Assembly: GCA_900319795.1 (NCBI GenBank)
Contig: ONPU01000011.1
Location: 1-53,810, forward strand
DNA from: an uncultured Eubacteriales bacterium
GTDB lineage: Bacteria > Bacillota > Clostridia > Lachnospirales > Lachnospiraceae
Length of the DNA: 53,810 bases
Direction: 5' to 3'
Shown here: piece after piece, positions 26,683 through 34,896 of the stretch
How positions within the stretch are numbered: the first letter of the stretch is position 1
Layout of the letters: every line of letters starts with the position of its first letter
Made by a program: the position numbers and the translations under genes
Notes under the pieces: generated by a model
Seen by the model: only the letters and a program-made list of their open reading frames with translations
Databases searched by the model: none
What the model was told of the DNA's origin: nothing

Positions 26683-27392
26683 ACATCTTCCTCTTTTTCC
26701 GGTGCTTCTTCCTGTGCCTGCGGTTCATTTCCGGTAAGCACACCGTCAAAAATATGGTAGACTTTTTCCGCATGCGCAGCGATATTGGCATCGTGAGTAA
26801 TCATCAGAACCGTAGCCCCGTTCTGATGCAGTTCATGAAACAGTTCCATTACCTGTTTTCCCGAAGCCGAATCCAGCGCGCCTGTCGGTTCATCAGCCAG
26901 AAGGAGCTTCGGATTTCCCACGATCGCTCTCGCGATAGCCACTCTCTGGCACTGCCCGCCCGAAAGCTGATCCGGGGTATGATACATGCGGTCTTCGAGG
27001 CCTACCACCTTCAAAGCTTCAGCAGCCTTCTTTCTTCTGGCTGTTTTTCTCATTCCCGAAAATACGAGCGGAAGCGCTACATTGTCAAGAGCGGTCATAC
27101 GCGGCAGGAGGTTGAAGGACTGAAATACAAATCCAATATCCCTGTTGCGTATCTCAGCGAGTTTGTTGTCGCTGCATTTTCCGATGTTGGCGTCGCCGAG
27201 CAGATATGTGCCGCTCGTCGGAACATCCAGACAGCCGATAATGTTCATCAAAGTGGATTTTCCGGATCCGGACGGTCCCATGATCGCGATATAATCCCCT
27301 TCTTCCACATCCAGGTTGATATCCTTCAGCACATGAAGGACAGATCTCCCCATCGGATAGTCCTTATAAATATTGCGCATCTGAAGTATCAT
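26679..27392 (-). CDS. MacB/LolD-type ABC transporter ATPase
   Basis: 237 residues. Walker A GPSGSGKST (about 40-48), Q-loop FVFQSFNLLPRMTALDN, signature LSGGQCQRVAIARAI, Walker B LLLADEPTGALD and H-loop THD. This is the MacB/LolD/YknY group, working with FtsX-type permeases. It overlaps the lipoprotein gene upstream and the adaptor gene downstream by 4 bases each, so these three are translationally coupled. The extra C-terminal tail (about 222-237) is acidic. Confidence 0.95.
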   Translation of the reverse strand: MILQMRNIYKDYPMGRSVLHVLKDINLDVEEGDYIAIMGPSGSGKSTLMNIIGCLDVPTSGTYLLGDANIGKCSDNKLAEIRNRDIGFVFQSFNLLPRMTALDNVALPLVFSGMRKTARRKKAAEALKVVGLEDRMYHTPDQLSGGQCQRVAIARAIVGNPKLLLADEPTGALDSASGKQVMELFHELHQNGATVLMITHDANIAAHAEKVYHIFDGVLTGNEPQAQEEAPEKEEDV

Positions 27393-28834
27393 CCGACAAC
27401 CTCCCCGATGATTTCATCATCCGCGGAATCAAAATCGATCGCGTCGAAGTCTTCACCCGAATCGTCAAAGTCCTCTTCAAAGTCCTCGTCATAATCGCTT
27501 TCGTCAAGTCCCTCGTCGGACTCATCAAATTCAGACATGTCCTCACCTTCTTCAGACTCGTCGCCCGCTGACTGATTCGAGCCGTTTGTCTGATCTTCAA
27601 GGGAATCGACATATTCCCGGAACGCTTCGGCGTCATTTTCCACAACGGGCATTCCTTCCTTCAGATTCTCTGTAGGAGAAGCGATGAAATCTTCCATCGT
27701 CAGTCCGTCGAGAATATAGTACGCGTCCCTTTCCTCGTCATAATCATCCAGTGTAACCGGACGTTTCTCAAGGACACCGTTCTTTTCCGCCCATACCCAC
27801 GGAGAGGTCTCGGCATCACAGATGAATGAAGCGTTGAGAATCACGGCGCCTTCTTCCACATCTTCTTCAGCCGCGCTCATATAGACATGCTGCCCGATCA
27901 TCAGGCCTTCCAGAGAATCGATGCTCACATAGAAGACATACGAAGAAGTCGTAGTCATCTCACCGTCAGCGCTTTCCCCGCCGTACTCGTCTTCGCCTGT
28001 ATTTTTCTGAGGCGTTTTATTTTCGATATCGCTCACCGTTCCGTACCAGACCGCATCTTCATCCGTACGCGAATGAATCACCATCGGCATCTCGAGATAG
28101 ATATCCTTGATATTGGTTTCGTTGATCGTGCCCTTGATCCTGTAGTTTCCGGTTTCCACCAGTTTAATAAAGGTCTCGCCTGTGCTCCCGTCGGATTCGT
28201 CCGAAAGAACTGCGTCATCCGACTCGTCTTCGCTCAGATCAAATGCTTCAGATGTAATGGAAGTATCAGCAGTACCTACTTTCTCGATCCGCCCCTCGAA
28301 CGGAGCCTTGACGTCCAGATCCTTTGTGGAGTTCTCCAACTTTTTGATTTCATTTTCTTTCAGGCCGAGGTTGAACTCTTCCTCGCGGATATCCGTATCT
28401 ACAGACTGGATCTTCAGCGTATATTCCAGCTGATTCTCTTCCTTCACCTTCTGTTTGTCCGCTTCCAGAAGCTCTTTTTCTTCCTTTTTCGACTCTATGG
28501 AATTCTTCAGTTCCTCCAGTTCCAGCTGTGCCTTGAGAAGGCTGTCCTTGGCCTGCTGCGCGTCATATGTAAAAAGAACGTCACCCTCTTTGACAATATC
28601 GCCTTTTTTGACATTGACCTTGGCAACTCTTCTGCTGGCATCTTTTTTGATATTGGCTTCATTGCCGGTACTGACGATTCCCACAAAAATCTGCTGCTGT
28701 GTCGTACCGAACATTCCGTTTACGGCAGATACCGACTGAACCGGAACCGCGTCCGAGGAAGTTTTACCGCACCCTGTAAATATCGAGAAAACCATCATTG
28801 CTGAAACACATACGGCGGTTATTCTTTTCTTCAT
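27389..28834 (-). CDS. Lipoprotein MacA-like efflux adaptor (second adaptor of the operon)
   Basis: 481 residues. A signal peptide with lipobox FTGC (Cys 22) makes it a lipoprotein on the outer face of the membrane. The family parts are a lipoyl half (about 60-95, KKGDIVKEGDVLFTYDAQQAK), an alpha-hairpin coiled coil (about 95-170), the second lipoyl half with DVKAPFEGRIEKV, then a beta-barrel. The C-terminal 75 residues are a low-complexity Asp/Glu/Ser tail. AAGGGG lies 6 bases before the ATG. It is the first gene of the four-gene efflux operon; having two adaptors for one ATPase and one permease is unusual. Confidence 0.87.
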   Translation of the reverse strand: MKKRITAVCVSAMMVFSIFTGCGKTSSDAVPVQSVSAVNGMFGTTQQQIFVGIVSTGNEANIKKDASRRVAKVNVKKGDIVKEGDVLFTYDAQQAKDSLLKAQLELEELKNSIESKKEEKELLEADKQKVKEENQLEYTLKIQSVDTDIREEEFNLGLKENEIKKLENSTKDLDVKAPFEGRIEKVGTADTSITSEAFDLSEDESDDAVLSDESDGSTGETFIKLVETGNYRIKGTINETNIKDIYLEMPMVIHSRTDEDAVWYGTVSDIENKTPQKNTGEDEYGGESADGEMTTTSSYVFYVSIDSLEGLMIGQHVYMSAAEEDVEEGAVILNASFICDAETSPWVWAEKNGVLEKRPVTLDDYDEERDAYYILDGLTMEDFIASPTENLKEGMPVVENDAEAFREYVDSLEDQTNGSNQSAGDESEEGEDMSEFDESDEGLDESDYDEDFEEDFDDSGEDFDAIDFDSADDEIIGEVVG

Positions 28835-28875
28835 ACTCTGCCCCTTATATCTCCTGAAAATACATAATCCGTAAT

Positions 28876-28904
28876 ATTATATACCCACTGACCGTGTTTG
28901 TGAA
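28876..28904 (-). promoter_or_regulatory. Promoter of the efflux operon
   Basis: The minus strand reads TTCACA, 17 bases, TATAAT. The predicted start is near 28869, about 35 bases before the start codon. No obvious operator overlaps it. Confidence 0.6.
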
Positions 28905-29016
28905 TCATTTATCGCCCATGGCCGGGCGGCCTTTTGACTATTAACGCATACAGATATGACGTTTTTGTGAAAATGGGATTTTCTTCACTTAAGACTCCGA
29001 TATGGCAAAAAAATAA

Positions 29017-29047
29017 CACAGGACATTCCCGAAAGGCCTGTCCTGTG
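29017..29047 (-). terminator. Terminator of the DegV gene
   Basis: An 8-bp stem CACAGGAC/GTCCTGTG with about 15 bases of loop is followed on the minus strand by TTATTTTTTTG. Confidence 0.8.
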
Positions 29048-29088
29048 ATCGCTGTTCTTTATATCTGTTCGTAAAATGGATCCGCCGC

Positions 29089-29976
29089 TCATGAAGGGTA
29101 CTGAACGCCGCCCGGGAGCACTTTCGTGCAGGTCAGAGCGAGCGACCCCTTTCCGATATGGCAAGCGATACTGATCGGAAGCTGATCTACATGGACCTGG
29201 AAGCCCGGGAACCGCTCCTCCGCTTCTTTTTCGAATTCTTCCGCCGCTTCGAAATTCTGGGTATGAGCCAGTCCGACCCATGCGCCCGGCGTTGATGTCG
29301 CTATTCCGCCGAATTCCTTCTCAATTCCTTCAGCGACGGCGTCAAGCATGATCTTCTTGGCCTGTTTGATCCCCCGGCACTTTGAGAACGTATCAAGCTT
29401 CTCACCCTGAATCTGGAGAATCGGCTTGATATTCAGAACCCCGGCGATCATGGCAGCAGCAGGCGTAATCCGTCCGCCCTTTTTCAGATACTTCAAAGTA
29501 TCTACCATAATATAGATATGGGAATCAAATCTGGTATCCTCGAGAATCTTCTTGATCTCGGCCGCTTCCGCTCCGTTTTCCGCCAGCGCTTTCGCGTCCA
29601 GAGCGGACTGGCGCTGCGTAACGGAAATTCTCTGATTATTGACGACCTGTACTTTTCCGCCGAAATCCTGTGCCAGCATCATCGCGCTCTGGCAGCTTCC
29701 CGAAAGGCCGCTGGACATCGGAATATGAATAATAGAGTCATATTCCTCAAGGGTCTTCTTCCACAGATCGACAATCTCTCCCACCGATGGCTGGGAAGTC
29801 ACGATCTCCGCCCCCTGTTCCTGCTTCGCATAGAAAAACTCATCTGTTAAATCCAGATGTTCCTTGTATTCCTTCCCGTCGATAATGACAGGCATGGGAA
29901 GAAGGATGATGCCGTGTTCACGGGCATCTTCTGGGAGCATTCCGCTGTTTGTATCTGTAATAATAGCTGTTTTCAT
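29089..29976 (-). CDS. DegV family fatty-acid-binding protein
   Basis: 295 residues, the whole DegV fold: IITDTNSGMLPED at the N-terminus (TDT/S motif), TSQPSVGEI, HIPMSSGLSGSCQSA in the fatty-acid carboxylate site, and KYLKKGGRITPAAAMIAGVLNIKPIL. In Firmicutes these proteins (FakB-like) carry a fatty acid to the FakA kinase for phospholipid synthesis. No fakA is present here. It is a single gene with a poor Shine-Dalgarno sequence (GGGTTGA) before the ATG, divergent from hicB. Confidence 0.92.
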   Translation of the reverse strand: MKTAIITDTNSGMLPEDAREHGIILLPMPVIIDGKEYKEHLDLTDEFFYAKQEQGAEIVTSQPSVGEIVDLWKKTLEEYDSIIHIPMSSGLSGSCQSAMMLAQDFGGKVQVVNNQRISVTQRQSALDAKALAENGAEAAEIKKILEDTRFDSHIYIMVDTLKYLKKGGRITPAAAMIAGVLNIKPILQIQGEKLDTFSKCRGIKQAKKIMLDAVAEGIEKEFGGIATSTPGAWVGLAHTQNFEAAEEFEKEAEERFPGFQVHVDQLPISIACHIGKGSLALTCTKVLPGGVQYPS

Positions 29977-30138
29977 CTGTTCAACCCGGTCGTTTTAAGG
30001 TATAAAAATGCTGATTAATCAATCACAGATTTTACCATAAGGGATATCGAATCACAAGAGACCTGGTAAATGTTTTCTTCCGTTAACCGGTATTCTTTTT
30101 CTGAAACGCTCGAAAAAGTCTGTAATCACATAAAGTCG

Positions 30139-30187
30139 GCATTTACGAATGCAAGCATTCGTGCATGCTTAATGGTTTCGTGGTATA
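30139..30187 (+). repeat. 49-bp dispersed palindromic repeat, copy B, with extended -10
   Basis: A 30-bp palindrome (30139-30168), 7-base spacer, then TTTCGTGGTATA (30176-30187). It is the same element as the minus-strand copy at 8922-8970, with one difference in the palindrome, four in the spacer and none in the promoter part. Confidence 0.75.
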
Positions 30188-30189
30188 CT
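30181..30189 (+). promoter_or_regulatory. Extended -10 of the HicB-like gene
   Basis: TGGTATACT, carried by repeat copy B. The start would be near 30196, about 50 bases before the ATG at 30248. Confidence 0.5.
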
Positions 30190-30247
30190 TTTCTAAATCA
30201 GAGCTGTATCAAAAGGCTTCATGATTAATACAACGGAGTGTAAAAAC

Positions 30248-30526
30248 ATGAGATTTATTTATCCTGCTATCATTACGAAATATGACGACGGACATTACGA
30301 GGCAGACTTTCCCGACCTGAAACTCTGCCATGCGGAAGGAGCTTCGGAAATGGAGGTTCTTCGCGAGGCAAAGGCAGCCGCGTACGACTGGATTGATCTG
30401 GAACTTCAGGAAGACGAACCGGATCTTCCTCCCGCCTCCGATCCCGAAGACCTGCATCCGGGCAGCAACGCTTTTGTCCGCAATATCCTTGTGATCTACC
30501 GCATGCATGAGGGGTGGGATGAATAA
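30248..30526 (+). CDS. HicB family antitoxin-like protein (orphan)
   Basis: 92 residues. It shows the HicB partial RNase H fold: FIYPAIITKYDDGHYEADFPDL, then CHAEGASEMEVLREAKAAAYDWI and the late PPASDP segment. HicB normally neutralises the HicA mRNA interferase encoded just upstream, and many HicB proteins also repress their own promoter through a C-terminal DNA-binding domain. Here no HicA ORF is next to it and no clear C-terminal HTH or ribbon-helix-helix was recognised. An in-frame ATG at 30221 exists, but GGAG precedes 30248. It is followed 14 bases later by a CYTH-domain gene. Confidence 0.82.
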   Translation: MRFIYPAIITKYDDGHYEADFPDLKLCHAEGASEMEVLREAKAAAYDWIDLELQEDEPDLPPASDPEDLHPGSNAFVRNILVIYRMHEGWDE

Positions 30527-30540
30527 AGGAAAGGAACGGT

Positions 30541-31041
30541 ATGGAAATAGAAAGAAAATGGATCGTCGACAGATGGCCTGACGGCCTGAGTGAAGACAGA
30601 GAATACTTTATGCGGCAGGGGTATCTCACCGTTCATCCGACCGTCCGTATCCGTGAAGAAGCGCTGAGCGGCGGAGAAACAGCCTATATCCTGTGCCTGA
30701 AAAGCGGCAGCGGCCTGGCCCGCAGCGAAACCGAAATCCGCATCACCCCTGAAGAGTTCCGCGAGATCGAAGAAATGATCGGTCTTCCGCTGATTCCGAA
30801 ACTCCGGAAGAACTACCTTCTTTCCGACGGACATGTACTCGAGGTCAATCTCGTGGACGAAGGAACTCCGACGGAATATATGTACGCTGAAATTGAATTC
30901 GATTCCGTGGAGGAAGCCAGATCCTTTGACCCTGCCAGCGCCGGTCTTTTGGAATACCTGTCACATGAAGTCACGGAAGAACCTCAGCAGACCATGGGCG
31001 CCTACTGGCTTATGACCCGCAAAAAAGGAGCCGACACATAA
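30541..31041 (+). CDS. CYTH-domain protein (triphosphate tunnel metalloenzyme)
   Basis: 166 residues. The diagnostic ExExK motif is at the very N-terminus (EIERK, residues 2-6), followed by the basic and acidic strands of the tunnel: GYLTVHPTVRIREE, ARSETEIRI, KLRKNYLL, LEVNLVDEG and YAEIEFDSVEEA. Bacterial single-domain CYTH proteins act on triphosphates (tripolyphosphatase, thiamine triphosphatase or adenylate cyclase activity); which one cannot be decided here. AAAGGAA precedes the ATG. Cotranscribed with the HicB-like gene; terminator at 31021-31058. Confidence 0.9.
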   Translation: MEIERKWIVDRWPDGLSEDREYFMRQGYLTVHPTVRIREEALSGGETAYILCLKSGSGLARSETEIRITPEEFREIEEMIGLPLIPKLRKNYLLSDGHVLEVNLVDEGTPTEYMYAEIEFDSVEEARSFDPASAGLLEYLSHEVTEEPQQTMGAYWLMTRKKGADT

Positions 31042-31058
31042 GTACCGGCTCCTTTTTT
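31021..31058. terminator. Bidirectional terminator between CYTH and BIG2 genes
   Basis: A 13-bp stem AAAAAAGGAGCCG/CGGCTCCTTTTTT encloses the CYTH stop codon in its loop. A-tract and T-tract on the two sides make it work for both convergent genes. Confidence 0.93.
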
Positions 31059-31061
31059 GAC

Positions 31062-32426
31062 TCAGGCGATGTCATACCCGAGAATATCTCCGTCATCCAT
31101 ATCTACATATACGCAGGTAAAGCGCGTCTCAGAATCATCACTGATCTTGAGGACTCCGCTCTGATCCTCTTTCAGGTCACACGGCCACATGAAGTCAGGA
31201 TCCAGTTTCACCTTCCAGGCGAGCGACCCGCTCTTTTTAATCTTGTAAAGATCGTCGTCCTGCGCCCCGATGATATACATGCTCTCTTCTTCGTCCATAA
31301 AGATCATGGGCGTACCGTCAAGGCCGATCTTCGCTCGTGTCAGCCTCTTGCCGGTCTGCTTATCCAGACGGACATAATTGGTCATGCCTATGACATAGAC
31401 ATAATCCTTGCCGACAGAGATTTTCACGTAATGGTGCTCTCCTGCCAGCCCGCCTTCCGCGTCATATGTCCAGACCTCGTCGCCGTTCTCGTCATAGCCG
31501 ACGACCGTATTCATCTCATAGTCGTCCTCTGTCTCGGTGACAAGCTTGACCTTCTTCACAAGGGGATTCTCTTTTACTTTGAGCTTGCAGACGGACTTGT
31601 ACTTTCCGGCTGTAACCGTGATGTTGGTTTTTCCGGCCTTCAGCGCGGTAATCTTTCCCTTCTGACTGACGGTAGCCACTTCCGGATTGGAAGATGTCCA
31701 TTCGGCCTTTTCATCAATTCCCTGTTTCAGAAGAACCAGCTTTTTCTTGGTCCTGGCTTTCATCGTCAGCTTCGATTTCTCGATTTTCAGCAAAGGACGC
31801 TCTCTTAAGCTCACTTTGCAGACGGCTTTCTTTTTATTGGCCGTCGCCGTAATCTTGACAGTCTTTCCGGTCTTGAGTACCGTAATGACTCCGTTCTCGT
31901 CTACGGTCGCGTACTTCGTATTCGAAGACTTCCATTTCACTTTTTTAGAGCGTCCGACCACCTTCGCCTTCAGCTTTCTCCTGGATTTCTTGGAATCCGG
32001 ATAAAGGGTCAGAGTCTTCTTATTCAGCTTCAGGGAAGTCTTTTTGACAGTGATTTTACACTTTTTCGTAATCTTGTTCGCTTTGACCGTCACGGTCACT
32101 TTTCCGGGCGCAATCGCCTTGACCGTCTTTTTCTTTTTGTTCAGCTTGACGATTCCGTCTTTGGAAAGCTTCCAGCTGATTTTCGTAGAGGCTCCGGTCA
32201 TTTCAATCGGAAACTCATACTTTTCCCCGGTATACAGCGTCAGCTTTTTCTTCCCGATCGATAAAGACGGGGTCTTGGACGTTTCTTCCGGCGCCGGCGT
32301 CACAGCATCCGTCGTCTCTGCAGGCTGGACTTCCGAGGCACTGACCCCGCGGGCCCCGAAAATCAGGGCAAACATGATAAGCAGTATTAAAATAGAAGAT
32401 TTCCTGACGGATCCGGTCTTTCTCAT
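31062..32426 (-). CDS. Secreted BIG2 (Ig-like) surface protein with beta-propeller-like C-terminus
   Basis: 454 residues. A signal peptide (about 1-31, ending GVSASE) is followed by a Thr/Pro/Glu linker and three bacterial Ig-like group 2 domains (about 55-290). Their repeating strands end in VTVTVKANKITKKCKITVK, ATVDENGVITVLKTGKTVKITATAN and ATVSQKGKITALKAGKTNITVTAG. The C-terminal part (about 300-454) has GDEVWTYDAEGG and VYVIGMTNYVRLDKQTG strands like a PQQ-type propeller fragment. The Ig part is very Lys-rich and basic, the C-terminal part acidic. No LPXTG motif or membrane helix is seen at the end. An in-frame start at 32495 exists; 32426 has GGAAGGG and the signal peptide. Confidence 0.82.
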   Translation of the reverse strand: MRKTGSVRKSSILILLIMFALIFGARGVSASEVQPAETTDAVTPAPEETSKTPSLSIGKKKLTLYTGEKYEFPIEMTGASTKISWKLSKDGIVKLNKKKKTVKAIAPGKVTVTVKANKITKKCKITVKKTSLKLNKKTLTLYPDSKKSRRKLKAKVVGRSKKVKWKSSNTKYATVDENGVITVLKTGKTVKITATANKKKAVCKVSLRERPLLKIEKSKLTMKARTKKKLVLLKQGIDEKAEWTSSNPEVATVSQKGKITALKAGKTNITVTAGKYKSVCKLKVKENPLVKKVKLVTETEDDYEMNTVVGYDENGDEVWTYDAEGGLAGEHHYVKISVGKDYVYVIGMTNYVRLDKQTGKRLTRAKIGLDGTPMIFMDEEESMYIIGAQDDDLYKIKKSGSLAWKVKLDPDFMWPCDLKEDQSGVLKISDDSETRFTCVYVDMDDGDILGYDIA

Positions 32427-32491
32427 ATTGTTTCTTCCCTTCCGTAACACCTTCACATTCGGTTCACCGGTAAACATGTTTTTGGCTAACG

Positions 32492-32887
32492 TCATTTTCT
32501 TTTAAACAAAGAGATAATCCCATGGATGATTCCCCTGATCACACTGAACACTAAGAACATCAGCAGGAATCCCTGGATACCCGATACGATGTCCGCCGCT
32601 TCCATGTTGCCGTTTCCGGAATATCCCTGTCCGATCTCGATCGCAAAAGTGAGAACCAGAATCACTGTAAACACATAGAGCCAGGTAATCACCATCGTAT
32701 GCCCCGACTTGGATAACGATAAAAACAACGGATGGATCAGAAGAACCAGAAGCATTCCTAGAGCTCCGATCACAAGAAAATGAAGCTGTTTATCATTGAG
32801 AAACAGCTCATTTTTATCGTTAAGGCTCAATATATACGTATGAGCGGAGGTTATCAGATTGATGATCCTGTAAATAAAATCGTGCAA
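32492..32887 (-). CDS. VanZ-like membrane protein
   Basis: 131 residues with three or four transmembrane helices. It carries the VanZ-family pattern: DKQLHFLVIGALG, later AIEIGQGYSGNGNMEAADIVSGIQG. VanZ-like proteins are found in envelope contexts, some conferring low teicoplanin resistance; the molecular role is unclear. The start is a TTG with AGGAG 7 bases upstream. A 13-codon leader ORF ends just before it (32891-32932). It is followed by the BIG2 surface protein, likely in the same transcript. Confidence 0.72.
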   Translation of the reverse strand: MHDFIYRIINLITSAHTYILSLNDKNELFLNDKQLHFLVIGALGMLLVLLIHPLFLSLSKSGHTMVITWLYVFTVILVLTFAIEIGQGYSGNGNMEAADIVSGIQGFLLMFLVFSVIRGIIHGIISLFKRK

Positions 32888-32890
32888 ATA

Positions 32891-32932
32891 TCATTCTCCT
32901 GTTAATGTAAGAACAGCTGCCAGTCTTTTCAT
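32891..32932 (-). CDS. Possible 13-residue leader peptide upstream of the VanZ-like gene
   Basis: ATG preceded by AGAGAAG, encoding MKRLAAVLTLTGE, with the stop three bases before the TTG start of the VanZ-like gene. The last codons of the leader contain the downstream gene's Shine-Dalgarno (AGGAG). This arrangement would couple their translation. It could also be chance. Confidence 0.3.
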   Translation of the reverse strand: MKRLAAVLTLTGE

Positions 32933-33020
32933 TTTTCTTCTCTTTCATTGAGCATATCATAATGCTTTTCAAATGCAACTCATAATTATATAACAGTTGG
33001 CTGAAAAATAAAATGTGTTT

Positions 33021-33131
33021 TTAAGCTGCTTCCTCCAGCTGTTCCAGGTAATCCTGTTCGGACGCAAAGAGTCTGTAGCCTCCCTCAACATATCCCATAT
33101 AGCCGCTTTCCGTTACATATCCTTTCATCAT
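33021..33131 (-). CDS. Small acidic protein, 36 residues (tiny ORF A)
   Basis: Starts with ATGATG after AAAGGAG at ideal spacing and ends TAA. The product is Tyr/Gly/Glu-rich: MMKGYVTESGYMGYVEGG at the start, an aromatic centre RLFASEQDY, and an acidic end LEQLEEAA. No membrane helix, no Cys. It lies 64 bases after tiny ORF B on the same strand. I do not recognise a named family, though the codon pattern and ribosome site look real. Confidence 0.6.
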   Translation of the reverse strand: MMKGYVTESGYMGYVEGGYRLFASEQDYLEQLEEAA

Positions 33132-33195
33132 TTCGTACTCCTTTCAAACCCCTTATATGTCTGTTTCCATGAACCTGTCTTCTTCCTGCGCTCAA

Positions 33196-33300
33196 TCATG
33201 CCGCTTTTCCGGCTTTTTCGTCTTCCACATAGAATTCACCGGTCTTCTCATCGTAGATCTCAATGTATTCGCCGAAATCATCATATTCCACATGTACCAT
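33196..33300 (-). CDS. Small acidic protein, 34 residues (tiny ORF B)
   Basis: ATG preceded by GGGGAGG, stop TGA. The product begins MVHVEYDDFGEYIEIYDEKT and ends in DEKAGKAA; it is strongly acidic and alternates hydrophobic and charged residues like a single beta-hairpin (EYIEIYDEKTGEFYVE). It is the first of two tiny genes after the terminator of the symporter gene. Function unknown. Confidence 0.6.
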   Translation of the reverse strand: MVHVEYDDFGEYIEIYDEKTGEFYVEDEKAGKAA

Positions 33301-33373
33301 TCGATAATCCTCCCCATCTTTTTAAGAACTGTTGTCTGTTCCGTTCCCCTTATATCTGTAAGTATAAAAAAAG

Positions 33374-33395
33374 GGTGTCCGCAAAAGCGGACACC
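33374..33395 (-). terminator. Terminator of the alanine/glycine symporter gene
   Basis: A perfect 9-bp stem GGTGTCCGC/GCGGACACC with loop of 4 is followed on the minus strand by CTTTTTTTATAC. Confidence 0.93.
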
Positions 33396-33459
33396 TCCTG
33401 AAATCTTTTAAAAATATTCTTTTTTCCGGTTTGACAAAAGTTCCGAACAGCAGGACTGT

Positions 33460-34878
33460 TTATCCGAGGACGCCCTTCTTCGCGTTCTTCAGCGTAGGAA
33501 TCTCCGTATTGTCCTTATCATCAAGGTGAGATCCGGAATACTTCTTGGTCTCAGACGCGATGACTGCCGAAAGAAGAAGTACGGCAATGATATTCGGAAT
33601 GGCCATAAGTCCGTTCAGAAGATCGGCCAGGTTCCAGATCAGATTCAGTTCCGCCACCGATCCGGCGAAAATTCCGACGATCCAGAGAATCTTGTAAACG
33701 ATGATCACCTTCTCTCCGAAGAGATAGACAGCACAGCGTTCGCCGTAATAGTACCAGCCGAGAATCGTGGAGAACGCAAATGTAATAAGCCCGATGACAA
33801 GTACCGGCGTTCCGATGACGGGAATCGTCGAAAAGGCCATCGTCGTAAGTTCCGAACCGTTTCCGGACAGACCGTCAATCGAAGGATGTTTGATAATGCA
33901 GGAAACAAGTACAAGGCCCGTCATCAGGCAGACCACAACCGTGTCCCAGAACGTGCCCGTCATCGATACGAGCGCCTGTCTCTTCGGATTTCTCGTCTGA
34001 GCAGCCGATGCTACCAGCGGAGCGGAGCCCATACCGGATTCATTGGAGAACAATCCGCGGGCAAATCCGTATCTGCACGCAACGGCGATTGTGCTTCCCA
34101 CGAAACCGCCGGTTGCCGCTTTTGTCGTAAAAGCGGAAGAAACGATAGTTACCACCGTCTCGCCGAGGACATCCGCGTTCTGGATCAGAATAAACAGGCA
34201 GCCGAGTACATAGAATACCGCCATAAACGGAACAAGCTTCTCGGATACGCTTGTTATGGACTTGATTCCTCCGATGATGACCAGACCCACGATCACGCAG
34301 AGCACGACAGCCGTCACATAAGTAATGATCCGGCCGGAGGACTCACTCGTGGCAAAGTTCTGACGGATATTCGCCACAACCGCGTTCGCCTGAACAGAAC
34401 ATCCGATTCCGAACGCGCAGACCGCTGCCAGAAGGGCGAAGATAATGCCGAGCCATTTTTTATGAAGACCGCGGTCGAGCGCGTACATCGCTCCGCCGAG
34501 CATGGATCCGTCTTCACTCTTGACGCGGTATTTCACGGCGATCAGAGTCTCAGCGTATTTCGTTGCGATACCGAAAATACCGGTCATCCACATCCAGAGA
34601 ACGGAACCCGGGCCGCCCATTGCGATCGCGGTCCCGACGCCGATGATATTGCCGGTTCCGATCGTGGAAGAAAGCGCGGTTGTCAGAGCGCCGAACTGAG
34701 AGACGTCTCCCTCCGAGTCCGGATCCTTCGTGACGGACAGTTTAATCGCCCTGAAAATATCCTTCTGAATAAAACCCGTACGGACGGTCATGTAGAGATG
34801 GGTGCCGAAAAGCATGATAATAAGAGGCCATCCCCATAAGAAGCTGTCTACTGTTTCGATAATCGATGAAAAACTCAT
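33460..34878 (-). CDS. Sodium:alanine/glycine symporter (AGCS family)
   Basis: 472 residues, about eleven transmembrane helices. It has the AGCS signatures GALTTALSSTIGTGNIIGVGTAIAMGGPG and FSNESGMGSAPLVASAAQT, and GWYYYGERC near the C-terminus. It imports alanine or glycine with sodium. The ATG at 34878 has GAAGGGGG; upstream in-frame codons reach 34908 but lack a ribosome site. The leader of about 100 bases can fold (34897-34938). Monocistronic, terminator at 33374-33395. Confidence 0.95.
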   Translation of the reverse strand: MSFSSIIETVDSFLWGWPLIIMLFGTHLYMTVRTGFIQKDIFRAIKLSVTKDPDSEGDVSQFGALTTALSSTIGTGNIIGVGTAIAMGGPGSVLWMWMTGIFGIATKYAETLIAVKYRVKSEDGSMLGGAMYALDRGLHKKWLGIIFALLAAVCAFGIGCSVQANAVVANIRQNFATSESSGRIITYVTAVVLCVIVGLVIIGGIKSITSVSEKLVPFMAVFYVLGCLFILIQNADVLGETVVTIVSSAFTTKAATGGFVGSTIAVACRYGFARGLFSNESGMGSAPLVASAAQTRNPKRQALVSMTGTFWDTVVVCLMTGLVLVSCIIKHPSIDGLSGNGSELTTMAFSTIPVIGTPVLVIGLITFAFSTILGWYYYGERCAVYLFGEKVIIVYKILWIVGIFAGSVAELNLIWNLADLLNGLMAIPNIIAVLLLSAVIASETKKYSGSHLDDKDNTEIPTLKNAKKGVLG

Positions 34879-34896
34879 AAAACCCCCTTCTTTAAA

